Positions 1 through 8,078 of a stretch of DNA of 59,002 nt are shown here, in pieces. Location of the stretch: NCBI GenBank assembly GCA_002345215.1, contig DDVH01000039.1, forward strand, positions 11,615 through 70,616, in the 5' to 3' direction. Positions within the stretch are counted from its first letter, which is position 1. The number at the start of each line of letters is the position of its first letter. Made by a program: the position numbers and the translations under genes. The DNA comes from Anaerolineales bacterium UBA2317. Its GTDB lineage: Bacteria; Chloroflexota; Anaerolineae; Anaerolineales; Villigracilaceae. The notes beneath the pieces were generated by a model. The model worked only from the letters and a program-made list of their open reading frames with translations, did not search any database and had not been told where the DNA came from.

Positions 1-159
1 TACTTTACTCCTGCAGATGTTGTCAAAGGTTGGATGGCAAGTAGTGGTCATCGTACAAATATGTTGAATAAGAATTTTACTGAAATTGGAATTGGATATG
101 TGTTTATTGATAAAGGATATTTCCGTTATTGGACGATGGTCTTGGCAAAACCGAAATAA
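1..159 (+). CDS. CAP/SCP-domain protein, C-terminal end only
   Basis: Only the last 52 codons are present; the start lies outside the window. The readable protein has the end of a CAP (cysteine-rich secretory protein / SCP-like) domain: W-M-A-S-S-G-H-R-T-N-M-L, then EIGIGY, then YWTMVLAKP just before the stop. In this family the SGHR..NML segment follows the active-site-like His/Glu region, and the GIGY/YWT strands close the fold. Bacterial members are usually secreted or cell-wall proteins of poorly known function. A strong bidirectional terminator follows after about 15 bases. Confidence 0.75.
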   Translation, partial: YFTPADVVKGWMASSGHRTNMLNKNFTEIGIGYVFIDKGYFRYWTMVLAKPK

Positions 160-174
160 CAAATTTGCTTTCAA

Positions 175-206
175 AAAAGAGGATATAGATTTCTATATCC
201 TCTTTT
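175..206. terminator. bidirectional intrinsic terminator
   Basis: Perfect 14-bp stem (aaaagaggatatag and its complement) with a 4-base attt loop, A-run on one side and T-run on the other. It ends both the CAP protein gene on plus and the cyclase-like gene on minus, whose stop codon lies in its right arm. Confidence 0.85.
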
Positions 207-840
207 ATTTTTCTTCACTATCTTCTTCTTTTTTATAGATGATTTGAAAAGCATCGGTATTCATCCCACCAATGTTGACTTGAACAGGCTTTCCTTCAAT
301 TTCCGCATCTTTGGGGATTAAATCCATCGCCTCTTTCGTGATGAGAATTTCATCAGCATCCCCAATATCTTCTCCCATTTTACAGGCTCTGTTGACCGCA
401 TCCCCAAACATATCTTCGTTGTTGACGATTAAAATTTTTCCATAATCAATACCAATGGATACGTGAATATCTAAATCGTCAGCAGTCAATATATTCGAAG
501 AGGCAAAGGCATGTTGAATGCTAATTGCGGCTCGCGTTGCATTAAGCGGATTTGGCAAAATGGCAAAACAATTATCCGCTTCAAATTTGATTAACATCCC
601 GCCATGCCCAGAGATAATTGGCTCAACGGTCAATTGCATTCTGCGAATCATCGAAAGATAATGCACAATTCCATATTTCCGAGTCAACAGCGAAAAACCA
701 GACATATCCAAAACCAGCACAGTATTTTCCGTGCCGTACTTTTTCCAAATCTGCTCTTCGATTTGCTTGCGTTCTTTGATACCTGTTTCTTGCGAAAAGG
801 AGAGAAGTAGTTCTTGGAATTGCGTATCTTTTATGAGCAT
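205..840 (-). CDS. class III nucleotidyl cyclase-like protein
   Basis: A 211-residue cytoplasmic protein made almost entirely of one class III adenylate/guanylate cyclase homology domain. Visible landmarks are VLDMSGFS near residue 45 (first metal Asp), FEADNCFAI near residue 88 (second metal region), VSIGIDYG near residue 127, and FGDAVNRACKMGED near residue 145. In catalytic members the last motif reads VNxAaR, with Arg stabilising the transition state; here that position is Lys, so activity or substrate may be altered. No sensor domain or membrane segment is present. The ATG start follows GAGG at a normal distance. It could be a true cAMP/cGMP cyclase or a nucleotide-binding relic. Confidence 0.75.
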   Translation of the reverse strand: MLIKDTQFQELLLSFSQETGIKERKQIEEQIWKKYGTENTVLVLDMSGFSLLTRKYGIVHYLSMIRRMQLTVEPIISGHGGMLIKFEADNCFAILPNPLNATRAAISIQHAFASSNILTADDLDIHVSIGIDYGKILIVNNEDMFGDAVNRACKMGEDIGDADEILITKEAMDLIPKDAEIEGKPVQVNIGGMNTDAFQIIYKKEEDSEEK

Positions 841-923
841 GGCGACCTCATACTTTGATTATAATAGATACCTCTGCAATTAAAAAAAATAACGAAATAA
901 TGCTAGAGTAGTAGGATAGTGCT

Positions 924-1652
924 ATGATAAAGCTGAAAATAAATGTGAAATTATTATTTAGTTTCCTTGTTTTACTAAACGGGCTAACAGCTTGTTATCT
1001 TGAAGAAACTAAGAGCTCAATACCATTATTGCATGAAGAATTTAGTATAAATCCCGTAACTATTCTCGAAGACATTTCACAAGATAAAAAAGATATTTTT
1101 ATCCCTGTTGAAACTCGAGTGCCAAATAGTGAGTATATTCCAGTTAATTGGTCGCAGGAAGATTATATTACTATTGCGGGCTCTATTCATAAACTTGCGT
1201 GGAATGAAGAATTACATGATTGGAAGATAAATTCGATACTTTTTTATTTACAATGTAAAGAAGTATCTTATGGTTCACAATCTGTTTACTTTACTTATTT
1301 TAAAGTCATAGAAAATGATAAAGAGGAGAATCGTTTAGTACACAATATAGTTATACAACCACAAGAAAAAATAGTTGGTGCTTGGTTTGAAAAATATTCT
1401 CGACTAACAGCGACTTGGGAAGAATATAAAATATCAGAATTTAACATAACCTCTGATGAAGCTTTACTAATTGCAGAAGACAATGGCGGAAAACTATATA
1501 GAGAAAATAACAATAATGACTGCTCTATATCAATATCGCTGAATAGAAAAAATCGAAACAATAAAGATTGGGCAGTTACTTATTATGGTGATAGCTATAA
1601 CTTTGAAATCATAATTGATCCGAAAACTGGCGAGTATCGATTAAACAAATAA
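924..1652 (+). CDS. putative lipoprotein, unknown family
   Basis: A 242-residue protein with a type II signal peptide: MIKLKINVKLLFSFLVLL followed by lipobox LTAC, Cys at about residue 24. The mature part is acidic and hydrophilic, without a domain I recognise. The last 50 residues contain a strand pattern (DWAVTYYGDSYNFEIIIDPKTGEY) that recalls small PepSY-like or cystatin-like beta folds, but this is only a resemblance. The start is preceded by AGGA. It stands alone, divergent from the cyclase-like gene and convergent with rtcB. Confidence 0.65.
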   Translation: MIKLKINVKLLFSFLVLLNGLTACYLEETKSSIPLLHEEFSINPVTILEDISQDKKDIFIPVETRVPNSEYIPVNWSQEDYITIAGSIHKLAWNEELHDWKINSILFYLQCKEVSYGSQSVYFTYFKVIENDKEENRLVHNIVIQPQEKIVGAWFEKYSRLTATWEEYKISEFNITSDEALLIAEDNGGKLYRENNNNDCSISISLNRKNRNNKDWAVTYYGDSYNFEIIIDPKTGEYRLNK

Positions 1653-1691
1653 TATACTGAAATGTTTCTTGAAAGACATATCCAATTACAT

Positions 1692-1730
1692 AAAAGGTGA
1701 CAATCACTTTAAAAGTGACTGTCACCTTTT
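1692..1730. repeat. GTGACTGTCAC hairpin, convergent terminator
   Basis: Inverted repeat: aaaaggtgac and its surroundings pair with agtgactgtcacctttt, 17 bp with one A-C mismatch and a short ttaaa loop. It lies between the convergent lipoprotein gene and rtcB and has A/T runs on both sides, so it should terminate both. A second copy of the same hairpin occurs at 36490-36531, so this is a dispersed palindrome and not only a terminator. Confidence 0.75.
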
Positions 1731-1734
1731 ATAA

Positions 1735-3159
1735 TTAAATATCGCCCGGCTCATCTGCCATTCTTACAATTTTCGGCATGAATTTACCAATCACATCCAC
1801 CAAATCATGTTGTGCGGCGATAACTTGGTCAATCGGTTTATACGCTTGCGGACTTTCATCAATGCCTCCGCCAAGCAAAGTGACTCCGCGTTCTTTGAGA
1901 TATTCATCTCTGCTTGATTTGCTGATGGAATTAATCGCGGCTCTTCTACTCATCAAACGCCCTGCTCCATGAGATGCAGACTCAAGTGATTCACTCACAC
2001 CTCTTCCTCTGACGACATAACCTGCATCACCCATCGAACCTGGGATGACTCCTAAAACTCCAACGCCTGCGGGAGTTGCACCTTTTCTATGCACAATCAC
2101 TTCTTTGCCATCAACAAGTTTTTCTCTCCATGCAAAGTTGTGATGATTTTCTACGACAGCCACTTCTTTTAATCCAACAGATGCAGACACTCTTTTATGA
2201 ATGATGTAATGATTTGCAGATGCAAACTTGCCAGCCAATTCCATCGAAACCCAATACTCCAAGCCATCTTCTGAATCTAAATTCAACCATGCTAAATGCT
2301 TAACACTTTTATCAAGGTCAGGATGTTTTTCCATGGCGAGTTTGCTGAATCTATCTGCAATCTTCGCGCCAACTCCTCTTGAACCGCTGTGTGAGAGCAA
2401 TGCCAAATATTCGCCAGCCTTCAAGCCGAACATATCTTCATGCAATCTAAACGAACCCCATTCCACAAAATGGTTTCCAGTTCCGCTTGTGCCAAGTTGA
2501 TTCATAGCAGTATCTTTCAACGTTCTCAATTGTTTGGTCGCATACCAAGCATCATCATCCAAAACTTCGTGGCTGGCTCTTTTACTGCCCGTCCATTTTG
2601 CGCCCATGCCAAAAGCAGTTTCATTCCACAATGATTCTTCAAACATGCCTTTCTTTTGACCAAGCAAAATCGGCGAGACTTCATATAAAGATAATCTCAT
2701 TCTGCAAGCAATATCAACACCAACTGCATAAGGAATCACAATATTATTTTCAGTTGCAAGCACACCGCCAATTGGAAGCCCATAACCGACATGAGCATCA
2801 GGCATTAACGCACCCGTCACTGTCACAGGCAAGCGCATTGCATTATTCATTTGTGCAATCGCGCCTTCATCAATTTGTTCTTTGCCCCAAATCGGAAATG
2901 GCAATGGTTGCTCTCTCAATTCATCAAGGCTTGGTTCATCTTTTTGATTCATTTGAATACAAGCACGTGCAAGGTCTGCTAACAAATTATCAGCCAAGAA
3001 ATTGCCTGGGTTTTGGCGAACAGCATCCAGTTGATGAAGAGCCGCTTCTCTATCTAGACCTGATTCCATTAATTTGTTCCCTGCATCTTTTGCAAGCCCG
3101 ATAATTTTTCCATCGCCCCAATTATTTAATTTCAAAATTTTTCCTGTAATAATGTCCAT
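1735..3159 (-). CDS. rtcB: tRNA-splicing ligase RtcB (RNA 3'-phosphate ligase)
   Basis: A 474-residue RtcB: GTP- and Mn2+-dependent ligase that joins RNA 2',3'-cyclic-phosphate or 3'-phosphate ends to 5'-OH ends, used for RNA repair and, in some lineages, tRNA splicing. All family landmarks are present: PDAHVGYGLPIGG, GVDIACRM (Mn-binding Cys), GTGNHF, HSGSRGVG, HNFAW, PGSMGDAGYVV, and SASHGAGR with the His that becomes guanylylated. I chose ATG at 3159 because GGGAGG sits 9 bases upstream; a longer in-frame reading to 3222 lacks such a site. No archease or RtcR gene is adjacent. The next gene upstream is a small NTF2-like protein about 40 bases away. Confidence 0.95.
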   Translation of the reverse strand: MDIITGKILKLNNWGDGKIIGLAKDAGNKLMESGLDREAALHQLDAVRQNPGNFLADNLLADLARACIQMNQKDEPSLDELREQPLPFPIWGKEQIDEGAIAQMNNAMRLPVTVTGALMPDAHVGYGLPIGGVLATENNIVIPYAVGVDIACRMRLSLYEVSPILLGQKKGMFEESLWNETAFGMGAKWTGSKRASHEVLDDDAWYATKQLRTLKDTAMNQLGTSGTGNHFVEWGSFRLHEDMFGLKAGEYLALLSHSGSRGVGAKIADRFSKLAMEKHPDLDKSVKHLAWLNLDSEDGLEYWVSMELAGKFASANHYIIHKRVSASVGLKEVAVVENHHNFAWREKLVDGKEVIVHRKGATPAGVGVLGVIPGSMGDAGYVVRGRGVSESLESASHGAGRLMSRRAAINSISKSSRDEYLKERGVTLLGGGIDESPQAYKPIDQVIAAQHDLVDVIGKFMPKIVRMADEPGDI

Positions 3160-3197
3160 TTTATTTTCCTCCCGCCATTGTAAATCAATGACGGATT

Positions 3198-3620
3198 CTA
3201 AATTGGGTCTGGCGGAATACAACTTTCATCAAACTCAATCGTTGTAAACACTTCCGCTTGCAAAACCCAATTTCCATTTTTTGTTTTTTGCCATTTGGCA
3301 GAATACACACCTGAAGAATTCACTAAAATTTTATTGAGTGTGTAACTGCCTTTCCAATTTCCAAGTTCTTCTGCTATGCCCCAACGCTCATTGATCGTTA
3401 TTTCTCGCGGGGTGCGGATATAAATTGCAGTTGGGTCGGATTCAAAAACTTGACGCCATCGTTTCGCTTCTTCATCCTGACCATGAAACTGGTCACTGCG
3501 ACCTGTAACGATGTGATAACTTGGAGCAAGCAGACTTCGTATTATTCCAGCATCTTTGTTTGCGATGGCGATATTAAATTTTTCTCGTGTGTTGCGAATC
3601 ATTTCTTCTGATGTAGACAT
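3198..3620 (-). CDS. SnoaL/DUF4440-type NTF2-like protein
   Basis: A 140-residue soluble protein from ATG 3620, which has AAGGAA upstream; an earlier in-frame start would run into the palindrome at 3636. Sequence pattern fits the NTF2-like superfamily: N-terminal helix with REKFNIAIANKDAGIIRSLLAPSYHIVTG, then strands ending in KTKNGNWVLQAEVFTTIEF. Members are cone-shaped folds used as small enzymes or ligand-binding proteins, so a specific function cannot be given. It probably shares a transcript with rtcB just downstream. Confidence 0.7.
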   Translation of the reverse strand: MSTSEEMIRNTREKFNIAIANKDAGIIRSLLAPSYHIVTGRSDQFHGQDEEAKRWRQVFESDPTAIYIRTPREITINERWGIAEELGNWKGSYTLNKILVNSSGVYSAKWQKTKNGNWVLQAEVFTTIEFDESCIPPDPI

Positions 3621-3635
3621 AATATTTTTTCCTTC

Positions 3636-3663
3636 GTAGGGGCGAGGCATGCCTCGCCCCTAC
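3636..3663. repeat. perfect 28-bp palindrome, intergenic
   Basis: The 14-bp half gtaggggcgaggca is followed exactly by its complement, lying between the ABC transporter stop and the SnoaL-like gene (both minus strand). Related but decayed sequence, with the ending cctcgcccctac, is seen at 32903-32929 downstream of trmFO. It looks like a dispersed palindromic repeat that also could form a strong RNA hairpin. Confidence 0.75.
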
Positions 3664-3669
3664 ATTTTA

Positions 3670-5475
3670 TTATTCGTTTTCTAATTTCCAAAGTTCGCGC
3701 ATTTCTTGACTTGTTGAAAGCAATGAATCTAACGTGCCTTCTGATTCTATCTTGCCATCTTTCAACACAATAATGTGGTCAGCGCGCCTCAATAATGGAC
3801 GGCGATGGGATACGACTAAACAAGTCATCTCTTTTCCTGATTCAAAGATTCGTTCCCAGAGTTGTTTTTCAGTGTCAACATCCAACGCGCTGGATAAATC
3901 ATCAAACACGACGAGTTCAGGTTCACGGATGAACATTCTTGCGGCGGCGGTTCGTTGCATTTGACCACCAGATAATTTAACACCTCGAGAGCCAACCATT
4001 GTTTCGAGGTTATCATCGAGTTGTTCAAGGTCACGATCCATGACGGCAAGTTTTGCGGCTTTGTAAATTTCATTATCACTGCGATTCATACCAAGCAAAA
4101 TATTATTTCGCAAGGTATTACTAAACAAACGCGGAACTTGTGCTGTGTATGAACATCGTGGCGGAATGAAGAAATTACTTGGGTCTTGTATTACTTTATC
4201 ATTCCATTTTATTTGACCAGAATCAGCAGGGAGCAAGCCCAACATTGTTCGCAACAAAGTTGTTTTGCCAGAACCAATGCGACCTGTGATGACTGTCAAT
4301 GAGCCGCGTTTGACTTTGAGAGAAATGTCTTCGATGCCGTTGGATGAATCAGGGTAGTGAAATGTTAAATGGTCAGCGACCAATTCATCCAGTCGGTCTG
4401 AGGCGGTTTTTTCATCATAGTTAACTTCAGGCAGTGGCGCAGAAAAATCCACAGTGCTATGTTTGACGAGTGCATCAAGTGGCGCATTTTCCATGAGGCG
4501 ATACATGCGTTTGACGGAGACCTCAAGTTGTTTGTAACGCGCCCACAACATACCAGCAAAAGTTGTCAGATCACCCATGCTAACGAGCAGATAAACAAAA
4601 AGCGAAAAATCACCGAGTGTGAAATTTCCTTCGCGCATCGATTGACCAACCAGAATTAAGATAACGCCAGTGCCAAGTGTGGATGTGTTGCGATAAATCG
4701 AACCGAGCACATCATCAAATAATTTTTCGCGAACAGTTAATACACGACGTTCATCATTAATTTTATGAAAATGATTGATGATATTTTTTTCAGCGGTTGC
4801 AACTTTGACGGCTTGTACGGCTCCAAAAAATTCGCCGATGAAACCAGCGACATTACCAGCGGCTTGACGTGAAGCAGTGCGATAATGTTCGATTCTTTTT
4901 GTGGCAATGTTTGCAACGATGCCAACAATGATTAATGGAATCAACGCCATGATAGTTACCGAGACACTGATTTGTGCCATTAAGAAAATTGCGTAAGCGA
5001 TGATGCCAACACCGACGAGAATATCGTTGATGAGAATCACAAACAATGGAATTTGGTCCACATCGGTTTTGAAACGACTGACGGCTTCGCCTGGAGAATC
5101 TGGAAGTTGTGATGCACCTGGGCGTTTCAAAATATGAGTCAACAAATTTTTTCGTATGAGAGTATTCATCTCTGCGAAAATGGGTACATCGGCATAATAA
5201 AAGCCATAACTCGCGATGACGCGTCCAATCCATGTGGCGACTAGAAATGCGACGATTGCCCAAATGCCAAATGTAAGTTGAGTTGCGCCTGTGACATAAT
5301 CAAAAAATGCTTTGATGATTAATGCGGGTGCAATTTGCCAACAAAAGCGGATTAGAGCTACGCTGATGAAATCAATAAAATCGAGCCATGGGCGGAAGCG
5401 AATCATTTCCCAGATGACTTTCCATGCTGGGAGGGATGGGATGTTTTTGTTTTGATTGAGAGTTGTTTCGGTCAT
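3670..5475 (-). CDS. ABC exporter half-transporter with degenerate ATPase site
   Basis: A 601-residue type IV ABC exporter half: six membrane segments in the first 320 residues, then a nucleotide-binding domain with Walker A GRIGSGKTT, signature KLSGGQMQ, Walker B LVVFDDLS and H-loop VVSHRR. The catalytic Glu after Walker B is Asp (FDD instead of xDE). That is the hallmark of the degenerate site in heterodimeric exporters such as TM287/288 and BmrCD. The partner is the next upstream gene, 99 bases away, whose Walker B is canonical. The start ATG has AAGGAA upstream. Substrate is unknown; multidrug or peptide export is the usual family role. Confidence 0.88.
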   Translation of the reverse strand: MTETTLNQNKNIPSLPAWKVIWEMIRFRPWLDFIDFISVALIRFCWQIAPALIIKAFFDYVTGATQLTFGIWAIVAFLVATWIGRVIASYGFYYADVPIFAEMNTLIRKNLLTHILKRPGASQLPDSPGEAVSRFKTDVDQIPLFVILINDILVGVGIIAYAIFLMAQISVSVTIMALIPLIIVGIVANIATKRIEHYRTASRQAAGNVAGFIGEFFGAVQAVKVATAEKNIINHFHKINDERRVLTVREKLFDDVLGSIYRNTSTLGTGVILILVGQSMREGNFTLGDFSLFVYLLVSMGDLTTFAGMLWARYKQLEVSVKRMYRLMENAPLDALVKHSTVDFSAPLPEVNYDEKTASDRLDELVADHLTFHYPDSSNGIEDISLKVKRGSLTVITGRIGSGKTTLLRTMLGLLPADSGQIKWNDKVIQDPSNFFIPPRCSYTAQVPRLFSNTLRNNILLGMNRSDNEIYKAAKLAVMDRDLEQLDDNLETMVGSRGVKLSGGQMQRTAAARMFIREPELVVFDDLSSALDVDTEKQLWERIFESGKEMTCLVVSHRRPLLRRADHIIVLKDGKIESEGTLDSLLSTSQEMRELWKLENE

Positions 5476-5499
5476 AATAATTTCCTTATAAGAGCATTA

Positions 5500-5568
5500 G
5501 CCACAGAGCGCACAGAGTTCACAGAGATTTTTGAGGGTTTTCTCATAATTCTCTGTGTTCTCTGTGGC
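5500..5568. repeat. CCACAGAG-type inverted repeat, copy 1
   Basis: Begins gccacagag and ends ctctgtggc, with imperfect self-complementarity between (cacagagttcacagaga against tctctgtgttctctgtgg). It separates the two ABC genes. Related elements are at 13679-13748, 21649-21710 and, as a half copy, 34291-34318. Confidence 0.75.
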
Positions 5569-5574
5569 GAGCCA

Positions 5575-7338
5575 TTAAGCAAGTACTTCTTCCATACCAG
5601 TTTGCAGAAGTTGATAAAAACGTGAGTTTGGATTCTCTGCAAGTTCTTTGCGATTTCCATATTCAAGCACAGTGCCGCGTTCTAAAATCAAAATATCGTC
5701 AGCGCGTTTGATGGTGTCAAGTTTATGTGCAATGATGATGGCAGTTCTGCCTTTCAATAATTTATCTATGGCATGTTCGAGTTTGACTTCGGTGGCAGGG
5801 TCTAAACGAGATGATGCTTCATCTAATATCACCAAGCCTGGATTTTTCAAAAAGACACGTGTGAATGCTAACAATTGCGCTTCACCTGCGGATAATGATT
5901 TTGAACCTGTTTCGAGTTCAGTATCCAAACCGTTGGGTAAATTTCTGTACCAATCGCCGAGTTCTAATTCTTCAAGTGTGTTGATAATTTTTTCGTCAGT
6001 AATCGTTCTGTCAAAGAAAGTTAAATTTTCACGGATAGATGCTTTGAACAATTGCACATCTTGAGTGACAATGGCGATATTTTTTCGTAATGATTCAAGT
6101 TGCAAATTTTTTATATCTATATCATTAACTTTTATACTGCCATTATTGACATCATACAGACGGAAAATCAATCGTCCGATGGTGGTCTTTCCGCTTCCAG
6201 TGCGACCTAATAATCCTAGTACAGAACCAGCTTTCAGGTCAAAAGAGAGGCGCGAGAGAACGTTTTCATCTCCATTGTAGGAAAATGTGACATTATCAAA
6301 TTTCAAATCAAGCGGATGTGATTTAATTTCTAAACCCGCTCCCTCTTGAGAGGACGCGTCATTCTTGACCTCACGCTTGAGTGCTTTGAATTCGGTCAGT
6401 CTCTCTACGCAGGCACCGATGGTTTGAAAACTTTCGATTTCATGAGTCATTGCCCAAAATGGTTCTTCAAGCAAATTCATGTAATGCACAAAAAGATAAA
6501 CGGTGCCGATGGTGATGAGACCTGCTGTGAAAAGCCAATAACCACTGACGATAGAAATTAACACACCTGATGTAAGCGCGAAGCCCATTGCGTTTTCGAT
6601 AATCCATCTTTTGAAATGTGCCTTACGATTGTGGGTGAGGATTTCACCTTGATGCCGAAATAATTCACGAATTGAAAAATCAACTGCACCACTGGAGCGA
6701 ATATCTTCTGTGCCGTTTAATTGTTCTTCAATAAATCCATAATATTGCGCTTCGGCTTCACGTCTTGCTTTTTGATGTGGCACGGCGATGTCTTTTACTT
6801 TTCCTAAAATAAAAATTGTGAGGAAAGAATAAATTGTGAAAGCCAAACCTGCGCGCCAATCTTCGATGAAGAGAGTAATCAAAATACCAATCATCAATAA
6901 ACCGTTGGCGATTAAGTTCAAAGCGAATTGAGAAAAGAAAGTTGCCAACTCGGTGACATCACCATCAATGCGTTCGATTAGTTCACCAGGTGTGTGGTCG
7001 TTGTGGAATTTCATATCCAAATGCAAAGCATGTTCGGCAAGTTCAGCGCGAAGCGCGTTTGTAGCAGTCCATGCGACATTTTCACCAAGCCATGTGACTC
7101 CGATTGCGACAACTTGTTGAATCAATGCAATGCTGATGAATGCAAGCGCAGTCCAAGTTAAAGTTTGAAGCGCTTCGCCAGCCAAAGCGGAATCAATAAA
7201 CTTGCGCATGATTTGTGGAGCGAAAATCCGCAAGCCGATACTGCCGAAGAGTAAAGTAGCAAGCAGGAAGAAACGTCCACGTTGTGGGCGGATATGGTCA
7301 GCGAGCAGGTTGTAGTAGGATTTGAAAGATAAATTCAT
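5575..7338 (-). CDS. ABC exporter half-transporter, catalytically canonical
   Basis: A 587-residue ABC exporter half: transmembrane region in the first 320 residues and ATPase domain with Walker A GRTGSGKTT, Q-loop VTQDVQLF, signature SLSAGEAQ, Walker B LVILDEASS with the catalytic Glu, and H-loop IIAHKLD. It pairs with the downstream half (3670-5475) that has Asp instead of Glu, so together they fit a heterodimeric exporter with one consensus and one degenerate site. Upstream lie a 25-codon leader ORF and a transcription terminator (7444-7574), suggesting induction by attenuation. The ribosome site is weak (GGAAACCTGAAAC before ATG). Confidence 0.88.
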   Translation of the reverse strand: MNLSFKSYYNLLADHIRPQRGRFFLLATLLFGSIGLRIFAPQIMRKFIDSALAGEALQTLTWTALAFISIALIQQVVAIGVTWLGENVAWTATNALRAELAEHALHLDMKFHNDHTPGELIERIDGDVTELATFFSQFALNLIANGLLMIGILITLFIEDWRAGLAFTIYSFLTIFILGKVKDIAVPHQKARREAEAQYYGFIEEQLNGTEDIRSSGAVDFSIRELFRHQGEILTHNRKAHFKRWIIENAMGFALTSGVLISIVSGYWLFTAGLITIGTVYLFVHYMNLLEEPFWAMTHEIESFQTIGACVERLTEFKALKREVKNDASSQEGAGLEIKSHPLDLKFDNVTFSYNGDENVLSRLSFDLKAGSVLGLLGRTGSGKTTIGRLIFRLYDVNNGSIKVNDIDIKNLQLESLRKNIAIVTQDVQLFKASIRENLTFFDRTITDEKIINTLEELELGDWYRNLPNGLDTELETGSKSLSAGEAQLLAFTRVFLKNPGLVILDEASSRLDPATEVKLEHAIDKLLKGRTAIIIAHKLDTIKRADDILILERGTVLEYGNRKELAENPNSRFYQLLQTGMEEVLA

Positions 7339-7370
7339 GTTTCAGGTTTCCAAGTTTGAAGGTTTGAAAG

Positions 7371-7440
7371 TTGACTGTAGACCGTGGACGATGGACGGTG
7401 AAAAACGGTCTACGGTCTATCGTCTATTGTCTGAACAAAG
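7371..7440. repeat. heptamer-type repeat forming a long hairpin
   Basis: Degenerate 7-bp phased motif (gtagacc gtggacg atggacg gtgaaaa) whose first half is complementary to the second (acggtctacggtctatcgtcta). It lies between the leader terminator and the exporter start. The same heptamer vocabulary occurs at 35464-35530. Confidence 0.55.
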
Positions 7441-7443
7441 CAA

Positions 7444-7475
7444 CAAAAAAGCCACGATGCGAGTGCACCGTGGCT
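7444..7475 (-). terminator. intrinsic terminator in the ABC exporter leader
   Basis: On minus: 11-bp stem, agccacggtgc with its partner and an ACTC loop, one G-T pair, followed directly by six T. It lies 22 bases after the leader ORF stop and about 106 bases before the exporter start, so full-length transcripts must read through it. Confidence 0.8.
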
Positions 7476-7496
7476 GTGAGGACACAGAATCTTGAC

Positions 7497-7574
7497 CTAA
7501 GAACGGTCAATAGGCGCACTTCGAGACAATACATTTATTTCAGGTTTGCGGTCTTGTCGGTTTTCTAAAATCAT
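7497..7574 (-). CDS. putative leader peptide of the ABC exporter
   Basis: A 25-codon ORF starting MILENRQ and ending APIDRS. It has AGGAG 11 bases upstream of ATG and a promoter-like TTGACA - 18 - TAAACT further up (7615-7644). The DNA just before the ATG (CGCACTTC) is complementary to GAAGTGCG inside codons 18-21, so ribosome position should change RNA folding. The terminator follows the stop by 22 bases. This is the layout of ribosome-mediated attenuators ahead of drug exporters (BmrB-BmrCD in Bacillus). Whether it is translated is an inference; no database family is known to me. Confidence 0.5.
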   Translation of the reverse strand: MILENRQDRKPEINVLSRSAPIDRS

Positions 7575-7614
7575 TTGAAGTGCGACTCCTTTCTTTGGAT
7601 TTGCTTACTCCAGC

Positions 7615-7644
7615 AGTTTACATGAGAGGGGGATGAGTTGTCAA
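7615..7644 (-). promoter_or_regulatory. promoter for leader and ABC exporter operon
   Basis: Minus-strand TTGACA (7639-7644), 18-base spacer, TAAACT (7615-7620). It overlaps the final codons of the VF530-family gene. The -35 block and flanks are repeated at about 7992-8027. Confidence 0.6.
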
Positions 7645-7871
7645 GTGGGAAAATTCGATTTCAAATAAAGTTCTTCAACCTTTTTCCTCGCCCAGGGTGT
7701 TCTTCTTAAAAACTTCAAACTAGATTTAATACTCGGGTCATTGATGAAACATTGAATTGGGATTCGCTCGCCTAATTCTTTCCAGCCATATTTTTGGATT
7801 AAACGATTCAAAATTGTTTCGAGTGTGATTCCATGCAATGGGTTGTTGGTTTGAATTTCTTTTTTGTCCAT
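7641..7871 (-). CDS. VF530/DUF2132-family DNA-binding protein
   Basis: A 76-residue protein matching the VF530 family from end to end: NPLHGITLETIL, KYGWKELGERIPIQCF, NDPSIKSSLKFLRRTPWARKKVEELYL. Members are small helical proteins annotated as DNA-binding after a structural study; cellular role is unknown. The stop codon TGA is part of the TTGACA box of the downstream leader promoter, so gene end and promoter are interlocked. No clear ribosome site is seen before the ATG. Confidence 0.88.
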   Translation of the reverse strand: MDKKEIQTNNPLHGITLETILNRLIQKYGWKELGERIPIQCFINDPSIKSSLKFLRRTPWARKKVEELYLKSNFPT

Positions 7872-7983
7872 AGAAATTGATTAATTTTATTTGGCGCGGG
7901 ATAAATCCCTGCCTCAGTTCGTGGACAGCCCTACAGGACTTAAGCGCGAAGCGCTTCCATGTACTGAGCGAGAATTTTAATTC

Positions 7984-8027
7984 GATGTATTGCAGAGGGG
8001 GTGAGTTGTCAAGTGGGAAAATTCAAA
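7984..8027 (-). promoter_or_regulatory. second copy of the TTGACA block, upstream of the VF530 gene
   Basis: Near-identical over about 30 bases to the 7624-7658 segment (gagttgtcaagtgggaaaa in plus orientation). Minus-strand TTGACA is at 8007-8012 and a weak TACATC at the -10 position. Because copy 1 includes the end of the VF530 coding sequence, this copy also reads as the last codons of such a gene, so it may be the relic of a tandem duplication that now supplies a promoter. Confidence 0.5.
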
Positions 8028-8078
8028 CCCGTCCCGCAGGTTGAAAGGGGTTTGTTATTAATTAGGAGTCAACTTTGA

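Noticed and set aside
4853..5263. 136-codon minus-strand ORF rich in Arg, His and Cys
   Set aside because: Shadow in another frame of the ABC transporter gene.
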